A DNA stretch of 64,000 nt. Origin: Darksidea phi. Its lineage: Eukaryota > Ascomycota > Dothideomycetes > Pleosporales > Lentitheciaceae. The notes beneath the pieces are model-generated. The model saw only the letters and a list, made by a program, of their open reading frames with translations. It was not told where the DNA came from and did not search any database. Below, in pieces: positions 42,871 to 55,960 of the stretch (the stretch's first letter is position 1; each line of letters opens with the position of its first letter). Where the stretch lies: contig JASJFT010000215.1 in NCBI GenBank assembly GCA_030770425.1, forward strand, positions 1 through 64,000. The letters run 5' to 3'. Made by a program: the position numbers and the translations under genes.

Positions 42871-45800
42871 AACCTATAGTACTATACTATCGGCTAAAGT
42901 ATAGAATTCCGATAATATTTATTATATTTACGTTTCTATTCTAATAGATAGAGTAGAAGAGTATATTAAGAATATATCGCTACTATCTATATATATATCT
43001 TAGTCTAGATATATAATAGCTTTATTAAGAAGTCCGTAAATAGGTACCCTTAGTATAGTATAGTTAGTACGCGAGTTAATTAGTCGGATATTAAAGAATA
43101 TAAGAGATATAATCTATTAAGTAAATAGATAGTAATTACTATATAAAGCCGATATCTATAGAAGTATATCGTATTATTATAGATTCTTACCTAGTTACGG
43201 TCTTTAACGTATTAGCCCTAAGCTAAATAACTATAGCTTCTTTTATCTCTTTAGTCTTTTCTTTCTATATATTTTCTTTCTATATAGTCTTATTAACTTC
43301 TATACTCTATACGGGCCCTTACTTTTAGTTATTAATACTCTAAGCTCGACGAAGGATAACTACGAACGCTAAAGTTATTATTAAAGATACTAATATAGTC
43401 GGGATAAGTATAAAGCTAGCTTTTAAGACTACTTTCTTTATTATAGTAGACGGATAGGGCGGACGGAAGGAAACTAAGTAATAAATACGATATAGATACG
43501 ATAGTAGTAAGATAGATATAGGAATAGAGTATACGTAGCTATATAGTAAGAATTCTAAAGATATAAGTATAACGGTAATTAGTAGAACTATATACTAAAA
43601 AGAGGTAATATTATTAACCTAAGTAGTAGTAAAGGGCGAATAATAGAGTAGAGTAGGAGCGTAACTAAAGTTTTTAATATACTATCTTAATACTCTTAGC
43701 CCTTATAAAATACTATCTAAATAGGGCTTTCTTATAGTTTTAAGTTAAAATAATCGGATTAACTAATATATTTACGATCTACTACTATATATATTACTTA
43801 TTATCTTACTACTTACTCTATCTACTTAGATCTTCTCCTTATCTATTACTTTATTAGTAAGCTTTTTATTCTTCTTAATTAGCTTACTAGTCTATACCGT
43901 CTTTAGTTATAAGGTAAAGATATTCTTTATTTTATTCTTACGTACGATCGTCTCTTTTATAAAAGATAAGCTACGTACTAGTAAATTTATCTCTATTACT
44001 AATACTTCTTATTTAATATAGTACTAGCGGTACGCGCTCTATATAATCTCGGTATTAATAGAGTATAGTTCTATTACCTCTAAGATATACCCTCTAACTA
44101 AGTCGAGCGATTAGTAGATAATCTTTAGACTAGTTACTATAAGCTAATAGTAATTAGTACATCTATTCTTCTTCTTATCCTATACTTAATTCTACTAAAC
44201 GACCTTAGTATTATAAATTAATAAGTTAAATATAAAAGTAACTACTATAGGTCTAAACTCCCTTATAAAAGTCTATATCCTTATTAGTACTATAGACGAT
44301 AGTATTAATCCTATATAGTATTTCTACTTATAGTATATATAATAGCCTTAACTATATATAAGTTTAAGGCCTAGATATACTTACTCGGATAGTAGAGCTA
44401 TATATCTCTTATAGTCGGATATTTTATCGTCGATTAAGTTATATATATAAGCCTAGCTTTAGCTATATAATAATATATCTTCTTAGACCCTACGTAGATA
44501 TTATCTACGTACTACTAGATAAATAATTCCTAAATCGAAAGTAAATTACTAATAGTTCGTTTTAGTACGTCGTTATTTATACCTAAGCTCTTACGTTAGC
44601 GTAATATAGGTTCTATAATTCCTAGCTTATTTAGATTCTTCTTTTACTAAGTATAAATAGTATTATAAATATTAGAAAAGGTCGATAGAAGTTTATATTA
44701 CTAGTAATTTAGCCTATTAGCTATTTCCGTAGTTAGTATCTTAGACTTCGGACTTTTTTAACTATTAGCTTCCTATTTAAATATTTAAGCTTAGTAGACT
44801 TATTTATAACTTATTTCTATAGTCTATTTAATCTAGTATAGACTAGGTTCGTATTCGTTATAGTACTTAATAATAAGTAGTTTCTTCTTAAGCTTCCCGT
44901 CTAGGAGGTTTAGAACTTTACCCTAGTAATCTACTAATACGTAGTCTCTTACGATAAAAAACTCCTTAAGAATAATAGTAAAGGTATTAAGTAGTTCCTT
45001 TATACTCTTATTATTTCTAAGTAACTATTTAATAGATATATCCCGGTTTACCTCTCTTATACTAGTTTTAAACTTAGACTATTTCTTAGTAAAGTTCTTC
45101 TTATTAATATCGCTAAGTTTCTTAATAATAGAATTTTAGGTATAGGTCTCTCTATATTCTAGAATATATTTCGTAGTAAAGACTATAATAGTATTAATAC
45201 TATTTAATAGTACTAAGCCCGTAATTCCCGTAAATAAAGGTATTAGGCTTAGGTTAGATTAGCGCTTAAGTAGGTCTATAATCTATATATATATAATAGT
45301 CTCTTTTAACCCCTATAAGTATAGCTTATTAATTATAATCTAGCTTATATAGTATTAATTAATAACTATAAGTACTAAGTACTTCTTCCCTTTAGTATCC
45401 GTCTATCGGGCTATATACGTTATCTAGTTAGGTTACTTACTATCTTACCCCTTTATTAATAGATATATCTTCTCTTCCTTCTCTATTATTTTAGGTAGAG
45501 TACTATTTAACTTAAGCTTTAGTTTAGTAGTACTAATTAGTTAACTATTAAGATACTTTTAGTAGTCCGCTCTATACTAGACGATCTTCTTTATATTTCT
45601 AGGATAGTCTCTTATAAATTTAGTATAGTAAGCCTAAAGCTTAGACTAAGAAGATATATTCTTTAAAATAACTCGATAGACTTATAAGTACTAGGATATA
45701 TTTATTATTATAATAATAAATCTTATACTTATTAGACTCGGCTTTAAGGTAGTTACGTTACTATATACCGTCTAGTTACTATTATTAGTCTATTCGACGT

Positions 45801-46990
45801 CCTTTAAGATAAGTTCGTTAGGATAAGTATATACTAAATAAGCTTTTCTATCCTAGTTAGATATAGGAAGTATTTTAGTCTAGTCTTTTTTAGATAGAGA
45901 ATAGTAGATTCTATTTATATACCTACTATAAGTATATATAATCTTCGCCCCCTTTTACTTATAGAGTACGATAAGGTAGAGATACTATTTAATATTTATA
46001 TTTCGAAGTAATAGACTATTTTATATTATCTTTTTCTAGTCTCGCGCTTATATATAAAGACCTTATAGTAATACTAAAATAAATAATACTTTAATTCGTA
46101 GTAAGCGTCCCTTAAATATACCTATTAGGTCGAGACTAGATTATTAGTTTAGTTAAAGTTTATACCTTACTAGTTCTATATATAGTATAAGATTAAGGGT
46201 ATAAGTACCTAGAACTTATATAGTCTTATCTAGACCTATTATATTAGCTTATATATTTACCCTTTTAGGCCTAAATACTATTCTATACTAAATATTAATA
46301 TTAACTATCTAGTAGGTTATTAACCCGAAGTCTAGGTTCTATTCTAGCTTAGGAGGTACCTTAATATAACGATCTACTAACTTAGATTACTCCCTTAGTC
46401 GCTCTAATAGAACGCTAAATATATTTACGACTAACTTCTACTTAAGGTAATTAATATATATTACCTTAACGCCTACTTCTAAATTATTAAGTTTAGCTAA
46501 TATACTACTACTATTAGTTATTATTCGATTAATCTATACTATACTCGATAGTATTATTAACTTATAATTATAGTATTATTCTATTAATATTATCCTCTTC
46601 CTCTATAAATACGTCCTTCTCTTCTTTAAAAGCTTCTATCTCTAGAGTATTATACTTAATTAGAATCTCCTCTTCTTCGCTTAATAATTCTTCTAATAAT
46701 AAGACTTTACTACTACGCTAGCCGTTATAGTTCTCTTTCTTATATCCTAAGCTCTATATAGTAAGTTAGTATAATAGTAAACTATTATTATCTTCTTAGG
46801 TAGATAACTTTAAGCTATAGCTACCGGCGTCTAGTAGAATAATAGTAGTTAATATACTAGTATCTATATTCGGCTATCTAGTTATAGGCTCCTTTCGCGA
46901 GACTTAAATAAATAGAGGGTCTATACTCTTAATAACTTTTATTAATTTTAGAAAAGAGGTCGCGCTAGTAGTATTCGTAGGTAGAGGTAG
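42871..46990 (-). pseudogene. RIP-mutated coding traces on minus strand, product not recognised
   Basis: On minus, mainly 44.0-46.6 kb, long stretches read as protein whose stops are the types RIP makes. They contain recurring polar and aromatic residues such as GSKKIYYYIAKARL near 44,440. No catalytic motif or named family was recognised. It may be a second gene of the large element that carries the Plavaka transposase, or an independent element. Confidence 0.3.
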
Positions 46991-47019
46991 AGATAGAGTA
47001 TCTATAAGATTAAGGTTAG

Positions 47020-47520
47020 AATTATACTATATATAATAGTATACTTTAATATAATACTTACCGAGTAGTCTCTTATTACTAGCTTTTATAGGTAGGTATA
47101 GATAAGAGGGGTCTATAAGAATAAGATTAAAATTATACTATATATAATAGTATACTTTAATATAATACTTACTAAGTAGTCTTATATTACCGGCTTTTAT
47201 AGATAGATATAGATAAGAAAGGTCTATAAGAATAAGATTAGAATTATACTATATATAATAGTATACTTCGATATAATACTTACCGAGTAGTCCCTTATTA
47301 CTAGCTTTCGTAGGTAAGTATAGGTAAGAGAGATCTATAAGGTCTAGATTAGAATTATACTATACGCGATAGTATACTTTAATATAATACTTACTAGGTA
47401 GTCCCTTATTACTAGCTTTCGTAGGTAGGTATAGGTAAGAGGGATCTATAAGGTCTAGATTAGAATTATATTATATATAATAGTATAATTTAATATAATA
47501 TATACTAAGTAGTTAGTTCT
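47020..47520. repeat. Second tandem array of the 111-bp unit (about 4.5 copies)
   Basis: AATTATACTATATATAATAG or close variants recur at 47,020, 47,131, 47,242, 47,353 and 47,464, again exactly 111 bp apart and in the same orientation as the array at 41 kb. Confidence 0.9.
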
Positions 47521-49920
47521 TACTTTTACTCTCGCTCTTACTTACTATCCGTTTTCGACCTCTTATAGGCCGTTTCGGTTATTTTAGTACTAGGCTTAGA
47601 AATTAAGACTTTATACGGTACTATCTATCTCTACCCTTAGTATCTAATAGACGTATCTTAAGATTAGAACCTCTTCTAATACTATTTATAAAATTATTTA
47701 GTATTACTTTAAGCTCGTACTAGTTTCGTATATAGTTATCTATAGCTATTATAACTATATTTATAATCTTCCTTCTAGAATTCTTTATAATCCTAAATAT
47801 TACCTTATTAAAGTAGTCGAAGTTAATATTACTAGTAGTAATAGGCTTAGTCCGATTAGTAGACTAGATCTTATTATTATAGACTAGACGGATAGAAAAG
47901 TAGAAGGTATTTATAGTATTACTAATTATAATATAAATATTAATAGTTCTAAGATTTATAATAGATAGGGAGTCGTCTAAAAGAGTCGTATATATTATTT
48001 TACTTACTACCGTACTTACTACTAATTAAGCTAGCGAAGTCGTCGGTAGATACTTAATAAAAGTTAAGTCGTTTTCTAGTTTAAGCTTTATAGGAGGGTT
48101 AATATTATATACTATATAGTTAAATATAAGTTCCTAACGTACTAAGTTTATTACCTCGAGTATTATCTCGTCGATATATAGAAAGGGTACGGTAGTATTA
48201 CTAGTTCTAAAGTAAGAGATAACTATCTATAAAGAGTCTATTTATAGCTAACGTATTATATAAGTATATACTTTCTTCTATTAGCTTAACTAACCATTTT
48301 CTTATACGGTACTTACTTTACTAAGGTCCTCTACTATCTCGTAGACTATATCTAAGATAATAGTATTAATTTTCTCTAGCTTAATCTAAAAGACTATATA
48401 AATATTCTTCCTATATATAGGATAGATTTTTATTACCCTATCTCTCCCTATATATAGTACTAGATATTTATTATTACTACTAGACTATAAGCTATACGTA
48501 TATAGGTCGTATTATATATAGCTAAGAGGTATTATTTTATAAACTATAGATAGGGACGTAACGTAGTTAATATATAGTTAAGATAACTAGAGCGCTAGAT
48601 ATAGACGTAGATAAATAGATAGTCTAGAATAATTACTTACGCCGTTACGATACTTTAGACTAGAGAGAAGGAATATAAAGAGGGTTTAAGTAAGAGTTTA
48701 TATTTTAAGTAACCTTACTAAGTATAGGTAGGTTACGGGCTAGCGCGCTATTATATAACTAGATACTTACTTCTTCCCCTTTACTCTTCTCTTTTAGATT
48801 AGACACTTAGTAAAAGAAATTAGACGGCTTATATAAGCTAGCTAAATAAGATATTATATAATCTAATTAGCTAAAATCCTTCGCGGACTATCTAATTAGT
48901 AAGATAACTTTACTTACCCTTATAGATAATTAAAAATATTATAGTTATCTATATAATAGAATACTTTAGAACTCTATTTAATAAGGAGATTCCCTAGTTA
49001 ACGCGGTAATATTAAGGAAATAGGGAAACGTTTAATTAAGTCTAGTCCCTAGGTAGTCTATACTAGGGACTCTCTCTATATAATAGCTAGATACTTAGTA
49101 TTAGACTAGCTTATATACTAGATTAGCTTATATAACTACTTCTAGTTATTATACTATATTTTATTCTATATAAGCTATTCTTATATAGAGCTATTATAAT
49201 TAACTATAGTTTTTACTTCTTTCTCTTATAGTAATTTACCCTAATTTCTTACTATAATATAAAACTATCTTATATCGCTTCTACTACTAGCCCTAATCTT
49301 AATAAAGAATATACTCTATAGAATAGTATAAATTATAGTAGGATTAGATATAACGTATATTAGTTAGGTTATTTATATAATATTATATATAACTTTACCC
49401 TATACTAAATTATAGTACGATACTTACTATCTACCTATTATATAAACTTAAAATAATATCTAAGTTATTATACCTTATTAGATTTCTTATATTATACGAT
49501 ATATATATACTACCTCTCTTTTCTAATCTAGTCTTCCTACTATTTATTCTACTCTTTACTTCCTAATACCTCTCTCTATAAATAAGTAATCCTACCCGTA
49601 GAGACTATTATCGTAGAAGAAGGAATTTAATTCCTCGAATCTATACTTATAATTTCCGCCGTCTTTTATTAATATTACGTTGGTCTTTTTTTCTTTAAGC
49701 TTATTAAGTATCTTAGCTACTATACGGGATTTCTATTCGCTCTACCGTACTACTATTTAGGAAGGACGAGGATTTCTAATCTTAAGTATCTACTATAGTC
49801 TTAGTTTCTTTATAGGCGTTATAGGTATCTCTACTGTTAAACCATACTTTACTAATATCCTAGGTAATAGTAACTTATTCTCTTCTTCTTTAGTTAGGGT
49901 ATTCCTAAGGACTATATATA
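47521..49920. other. RIP-mutated DNA, nothing further recognised
   Basis: AT-rich with traces of former coding sequence but no identifiable motif. Confidence 0.4.
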
Positions 49921-49921
49921 A

Positions 49922-50275
49922 TATACTATTAGTTAGAGTATAAAATAAACTTATTAGATATAACTTCTTACTATAATTAATAAATTTCTCTTTACTATTC
50001 TAAGTACCGTCTATAATACTATACTATTAGCTAAAGTATAGAATAGAGTTATTAGATAGGACTTCTTACTACTATTAATATCTATTTTATTTTTACTATT
50101 TTAAGCGCCGTCTATAATACTATACTATTAGCTAAAGTATAGAATAGAGTTATTAGATAGAACTTCTTACTACTATCGAGGTCTATTTTAGATCTACTAC
50201 CCTAAGCGCCGCTAGAATCTATATACTATACTATTAGCTAAAGTATAGAATAGAGTTATTAGATAGAACTCCTTA
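49922..50275. repeat. Tandem array of an about 100-bp unit (about 3.5 copies)
   Basis: ACTATTAG(C/T)TA..AGTATAGAAT recurs at about 49,925, 50,023, 50,124 and 50,230, with spacing of 99 to 106 bp. The core is shared with the 42.6-kb array. Confidence 0.8.
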
Positions 50276-52850
50276 CCCTTTTTTATACTAATAGCTTCGC
50301 CTAGCGAGACTATAATACGTAGATTATAGTAGTCGCGTAGTCTATTAATAAAGTTATTAATTTCGATTATAAAGGTTATATTATCTTTAATTTTAATACT
50401 ATTATAAGTAATAGTTAGAACTTTATAGTTCTAGATTTAAGCGGATTTATCGTCTACCTCTAAGTATTCTAGAAGTATCTTAGTTAATACCTTAGTAGAG
50501 AAATCGCCGTCGTCTATATACGTATCTAGGCCTAGAGGTATATTATTTAGGTTAGAAAACCGGATAAAAGGTATCCTTATAATAGTACTATTAGTATACG
50601 AGTTAATAAATCGGACGTTAAAGGTTATAAGAGACTTAATTAGTTAAGTAAGAAGATAGTAGTTATTATATAGAACTAATTCTTACTTAACTATAGTCGT
50701 TAACGAACTAGACTTAAACTAAATAACCTTTTTACTCTCTTTAGTATCTTCTTTCTTAGTTTTCTTCTAGACTTTTTCTTTAGCTATAAATACGATACTA
50801 TATACTACCTCTTACTTTAGGAGTTCTTTAGTATCTAGCGTAGAGTAACCTCTAGCCTAGAAGTTCTTACTAAAGACGTTGGTATAGTCGGGTTAGTTAA
50901 TTAGCTAATTTTTAATTTTTTTTATTAGTTACTTAAGGTACTTATACGTCTTATACTCCTTTACTAACTTACTATAATTCTCGGTAATAAGATATAGTAT
51001 TCTAGAAGTTTCCTCGATCTTAGCCGTTATAAGACTAATTAATTCCTTTAAGTATTTCTTTATAATTTAAAATAGTATCTATATACCGAGTTTAGTTATA
51101 TAATTAGATCTAGTAAAATCTTTTAAAACCTTTTTCTATTCTTTAGATATCTATAGATATAGTAGTATAATAACTTTCTTTACTATAAGGGGTAGATAAG
51201 ATGGATAGGTAATAGAAAAGTAAGTAGTAAGGTAGCTAAAGGAATTACGTAGTAGTTTGGTAAGAGTACTTAAAAATATAATTATAATAGTAATTAGTAA
51301 GACTCTATATTAAAAAGAAGTAATACTATTAGTACGAGTAGTCGTAGAGATAGTATAGATAGTAAAGGGTAGAGAGAAGAAGTATAAAGAATTTTTTACG
51401 TCGTTACTATAAGAACGTAGTAAAGTACTTATATAATATAGTAGATATAAGTTCTTATATTACGCTCGTAGTAAAAGCCTAATAGATATTAATATAATAA
51501 TAAACCGTTATAAATATAACTTTTAAAGTATAAAAATTATATATATAAAATTATACTATTAAGTATAGTATTAAGTAAAGGTAATAAAGGTAGATATATA
51601 TTAGTTAGAGCCGTCGTATATATAGTAATATAAATAACTTCGTTAACTATAATCTAAGAACGATACTAGACTATAAGATATATATATTATATAAGAACTA
51701 GTATAGATAATACCTTATAAAGAAGAAGCTTAAGAGACGTAACGTTAAGTATTTATAAACTATATTTAATAAAACTACTCCCTACGTTATTATACTTATA
51801 GTATTAAACTAAAGGTAGTAAGATACTAAGAGGTCTTAAGAATAGCCTAGTTACGTATTCTATACTATACTATATAGTATATCTTATACTAATACTATTA
51901 TAATCTTCGTAATTATATATACTCTCTATATTATATATAGAATCTATTATATAGTATTAACTACTATAATAGACCTTATCTACTAGTACTATATACGGAG
52001 GATTATCTTATATAATAGAATAAGGCGATACCTTCGTATATATAGAAAGTACCTAGTTAATAATATTAAATAGTTAATATCTAGTAATCTTTTTACTTAT
52101 AGACGTAGGGTAAGACTAATCTAGACTAGTCTTATAACGGTAATCCTTATAATATATATACTAGAGTAAAATAATATAATTAGATATTTAATATAATAAA
52201 GTATAATTAGAGAGTAGTTATTAAATACTTTAGTAATATCGACTAAGGACGGAGACGATAAGTTTATATCCTATAGTAGAACCGAAATATTCTAATAATT
52301 CTAACTCTTAGACGATAGTACGTACGATAATAACGAGCCTACTAAGATAGGGTTAGATAATAGATTTTAAACTAATCTATACCTAGACGACTAACTCTTA
52401 AGCGCCTCTTAGATAGTAAATATAAACGATATACGAAGAGTAAATAGAGGAGATAAACTACTATTAGTAACCTCTATATAATTACTATATAAAGTAGTAT
52501 ATAAATATACTAATATAATAGAAGTAGATACGAGCTTTAGAACTATAGATAGTTATAAAGGGTATATAGACTAATATAAACCGCTATCCCTAGTTAATAA
52601 CTAAATAGGGTCGATCCGAACGACTTCGCGGCGTATAGATTCTAGTTATAGTTTAATTATACCTTTACCTTCTAGTTATATAAGGTCTAATATACTAAGA
52701 GTAATATAAATAGACTATTAGAAGATAGCCGACTATTAGAACTATATAATAAATTATCGTTTAAGACTAGTAAGTAGTAGTCTAAGCTACTAGAAAGACT
52801 ACTCTTTAGTATTAATAATAATAGTTTTATAACTAGTAAGCTTAAGATTA
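50276..52850. other. RIP-mutated DNA between repeat array and transposase
   Basis: The right part (from about 52.2 kb) probably includes the N-terminal part of the transposase gene, but no motif can be read with confidence. Confidence 0.35.
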
Positions 52851-52879
52851 TATTAGATATTAAATATATACTACTAGCT

Positions 52880-55430
52880 ATATATAACCTAGTATACCGC
52901 GATATAGCCGAGGTTATATAATTCCTAATTAGATACTAGCTATTCGCGGAGTATATATAGTATACTTCTATTTATCTATTTTAGAACAAATCTTATAACG
53001 TACGTATATATAATAAGCTAAATATAGAAAATTAGTAGTAGAATATATAGGGAAAACTACTACCTAGCTTAACTATTCTCCTAGTACTAATATTAGTAGA
53101 TAAGATATTAATAATAATATTATATAGCGATACCGTATACTAGCCGGTCTATTTAATAATTAGAAATATTAATAGAGATATCCGAAGAGTACGTAATTAA
53201 TATAGAATTATCCTAATAGGATTTATTCTAATTATTAATTATAAAGATAAAGATATTAAGTTCGAAGTATATTATAAGGTAATAGTATATTTACTAGAGT
53301 ATAAGCTAATTAAATTAAAATAGTACTATATACGATAGTACGTTTATTCTATACTAATTAATACTAGCTCTTAAGAAACTTACTATAGACGGCGAACTAA
53401 TATACTATACCGATAGATAAGTCCGAAAATACTATCCTATATTATACGGGATAATTACGGACTACTAGAAGTAAATACTTATTACGGGTATAAAAAATAA
53501 TAGATACTATATAATATATAAGATATTACTAGAGAAGAAAGGTAATCTCCTCTCTAGACTATAGGAAATACGAATATATAGTAATATATAGGCTTAAATT
53601 TAGAAGTAACGTAGAAATAAGATCGAGTAAATAAACGACGAGTAGATCTATAATATAATATATTTTATATAGAAATACCTATACTTTAATATATACGAGG
53701 GTATACTAGTAGACGTATTATATTAACTACTAAAGGGCCTTATTATATATATAGTTAAATAGTTATAATAGCTAGTAGGGAACGTAATACTAACGAAACG
53801 AGCTCGTAAGGGTACTAGAAGGCTAGCGGATAGTATTAGAGGAAAAGTATAGCTAGACTACTAATTTAAGATAGTACTAGAGTATTCTAGTCTACGACGA
53901 TTCGTTTATATTAACTTTAGTAAGATATTCTAGTAGATAGAAGATAAATAGAGAGTAATTATACGATAGCTAGTAGTAGTAGTAATACTAATACTATACG
54001 ATAAAGAACTATATACTATCTATTTTACTAAAGTAGTATACAACTTTATTACTATAGTATAATACTAGATATATAATAATAATATATTATTATACTTAGA
54101 CGACGCGCTTAGGTATATTAATACCTTAAAGTATATATTCGAAGCCTTTTAACCCTATATAAAAGATATAACTCTAACTAGCTATTTTAACCTCTTAAAG
54201 TTATATAGTCTTATCTATTAGAGATATTTTATCTAATTAAGAGGAAGTCTAGATAGCTATAATACTAGACTAAATAGAGAGACGTTATATAGTTTTCTTC
54301 TTAAGGAAGTATATAAGTTAACTAATAAACAAGACCTACTACTATAACTTAGGTAGCTAAATAGCCGCCTAATAGTAGTACTCTCTATAGAAGCGTAATT
54401 TATATTAGATAGTAGTACTATTACGTCTAGTATAGCGAAGTAAATCTATAATATATATATTACTACTCCGTTAAAGGTACTACTATTATATAATATTAGA
54501 TAGTAGATAGATTCTAAGGTATAAAAATTAGGTCAATTATATAATAAATAGATTACGGTTTAACGAGTAATAGTACTATCTAGAATTACTAACTTAGCCG
54601 ATATCCTTATAGTTTTTATTCGTTATAAGAGAAGACGTCTTACTAACTCTTAAATACCGACGACTACTATTAACCTATTAGACGAATTTATATATAAAGA
54701 ATATCTAACCTAAATTTATTAAATAGTAATATAAATATACCCTTTAATATAGTACTAGTATAAAGCTAGAAAGTACCTAATAGATATAGAGGTTATATTA
54801 TATTAGTTAGTATACTATTAGCTATAGGAACGTAAAGGTAATTAGTAGAAGGACTATATTATTATAAATAAGTTTAGTTATAATACTCGGATAGATCTAT
54901 ACCCTACGGATCTAAGATAGAGGCTATATAGAAAGGTTATTAGTTAGATTAACCTAATCTTTATAATATAGAATACGGGTAATAAGAATAATATATATAA
55001 ATAGACGATATATACTAGAACTATAGTAAATAGACTATAGATAATAGATAAAGGGCGACCGTATCTAATCTATAGTATAATCGAACTAACTAAGAATAAT
55101 ATAATAGTACTAACTTCTAAGATAACTCTAGAGAGTAGGCGAGCCTTCTCTATACTAATAATATAGAGAGGTATATATATTATACCGTTAATCGAGGATT
55201 CTAAGAAGATATTTATTAATAATTATATCGACTTTAAACTATATAATTAGCTATACTCTCTATTATTCGAATCTAATAGGGATAAGACGATAAAGACGTT
55301 TAAGTAGTATTAGAAATAGAAAATAAAGGAGAAAAGCGAGAATAAGAGGATATAGACTAGAACTAAGACTAAAGAGAAGACTAGTAGTAGTTATTATAAA
55401 GGGCGACGCTAGAGACGTAGACGCGTCGTA
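52880..55430 (+). pseudogene. Plavaka-like (CMC/CACTA-related) DNA transposase, RIP-inactivated
   Basis: Read on plus, treating TAG/TAA as former Gln or Trp codons. The segment at about 53,096-53,200 gives a Leu/Ile-rich strand, SDTVY, a stop, PVYL, and then RNI..DIRRVR. This matches the Plavaka signature in which Asp-Lys-Thr and Trp-Pro-Val-Tyr-Leu-Thr-Ile-Gly-Asn are followed by an RRK segment. At about 53,690-53,750 comes DVLY, a stop, and LLKG, the family's D-I-L-H-Q-L-x-K-G block. Near 54,185 SYFNLLKLYSL and GSLDSYNTR match the conserved Pro-Lys-Leu-His and Thr-Asp-Gly-Tyr-Asn-Thr-Glu blocks, followed by LTNKQD. A basic Lys/Arg-rich tail (about 55,310-55,440) ends it. Plavaka elements move by cut-and-paste and belong to the CMC superfamily. 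Many stops make it inactive. Confidence 0.75.
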
Positions 55431-55482
55431 GATAGTAAAGATAATATAGTAGACGATATATAACCCTAATATAGATAAGGCT

Positions 55483-55960
55483 ATAATAATAGCCCTTCTA
55501 TAGAATAATATAAGTAGACTCTCTAGGAAAAGTAAACTATAAATAATAGTATAATAATAGCCTTTTTATAGAATAATATAAGTAGACTTTCTAGAAAAAG
55601 TAAACTATAGGTAATAGTATAATAATAGCCTTTCTATAGAATAATATAAGTAGACTCTCTAGAAAAAGTAAACTATAGGTAATAGTATAATAATAACCTT
55701 TCTATAGAATAATATAAGTAGACTCTCTAGAAAAAGTAAACTATAAACGATAGTATAATAATAGCCTTTCTATAGAATAATATAAATAGACTCTCTAGAA
55801 AAAGTAAACTATAGGCTATAGTATAATAATAGTCTTTCTATAGAATAATATAAGTAGACTCTCTAGAAAAAGTAAACTATAGGCGATAGTATAATAATAG
55901 CCTTTCTATAGAATAATATAAGTAAACTCTCTAGGAAAAAGTATATTTTAGGTAATAGTA
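55483..55960. repeat. Tandem array of a 68-bp unit (7 copies)
   Basis: AATAATAGCCTTTCTATAG recurs every 68 bases (the AG of the motif at 55,491, 55,559, 55,627, 55,695, 55,763, 55,831 and 55,899). It directly follows the transposase tail. Within the unit CTATAGGTAATAGTAT is close to the reverse complement of the core of the 99-bp arrays. Confidence 0.92.

Noticed and set aside
40917..47520. CRISPR array interpretation of the regular repeats
   Set aside because: Units are contiguous with no unique spacers, lie in eukaryotic RIP-mutated DNA, and the period is 111 bp.
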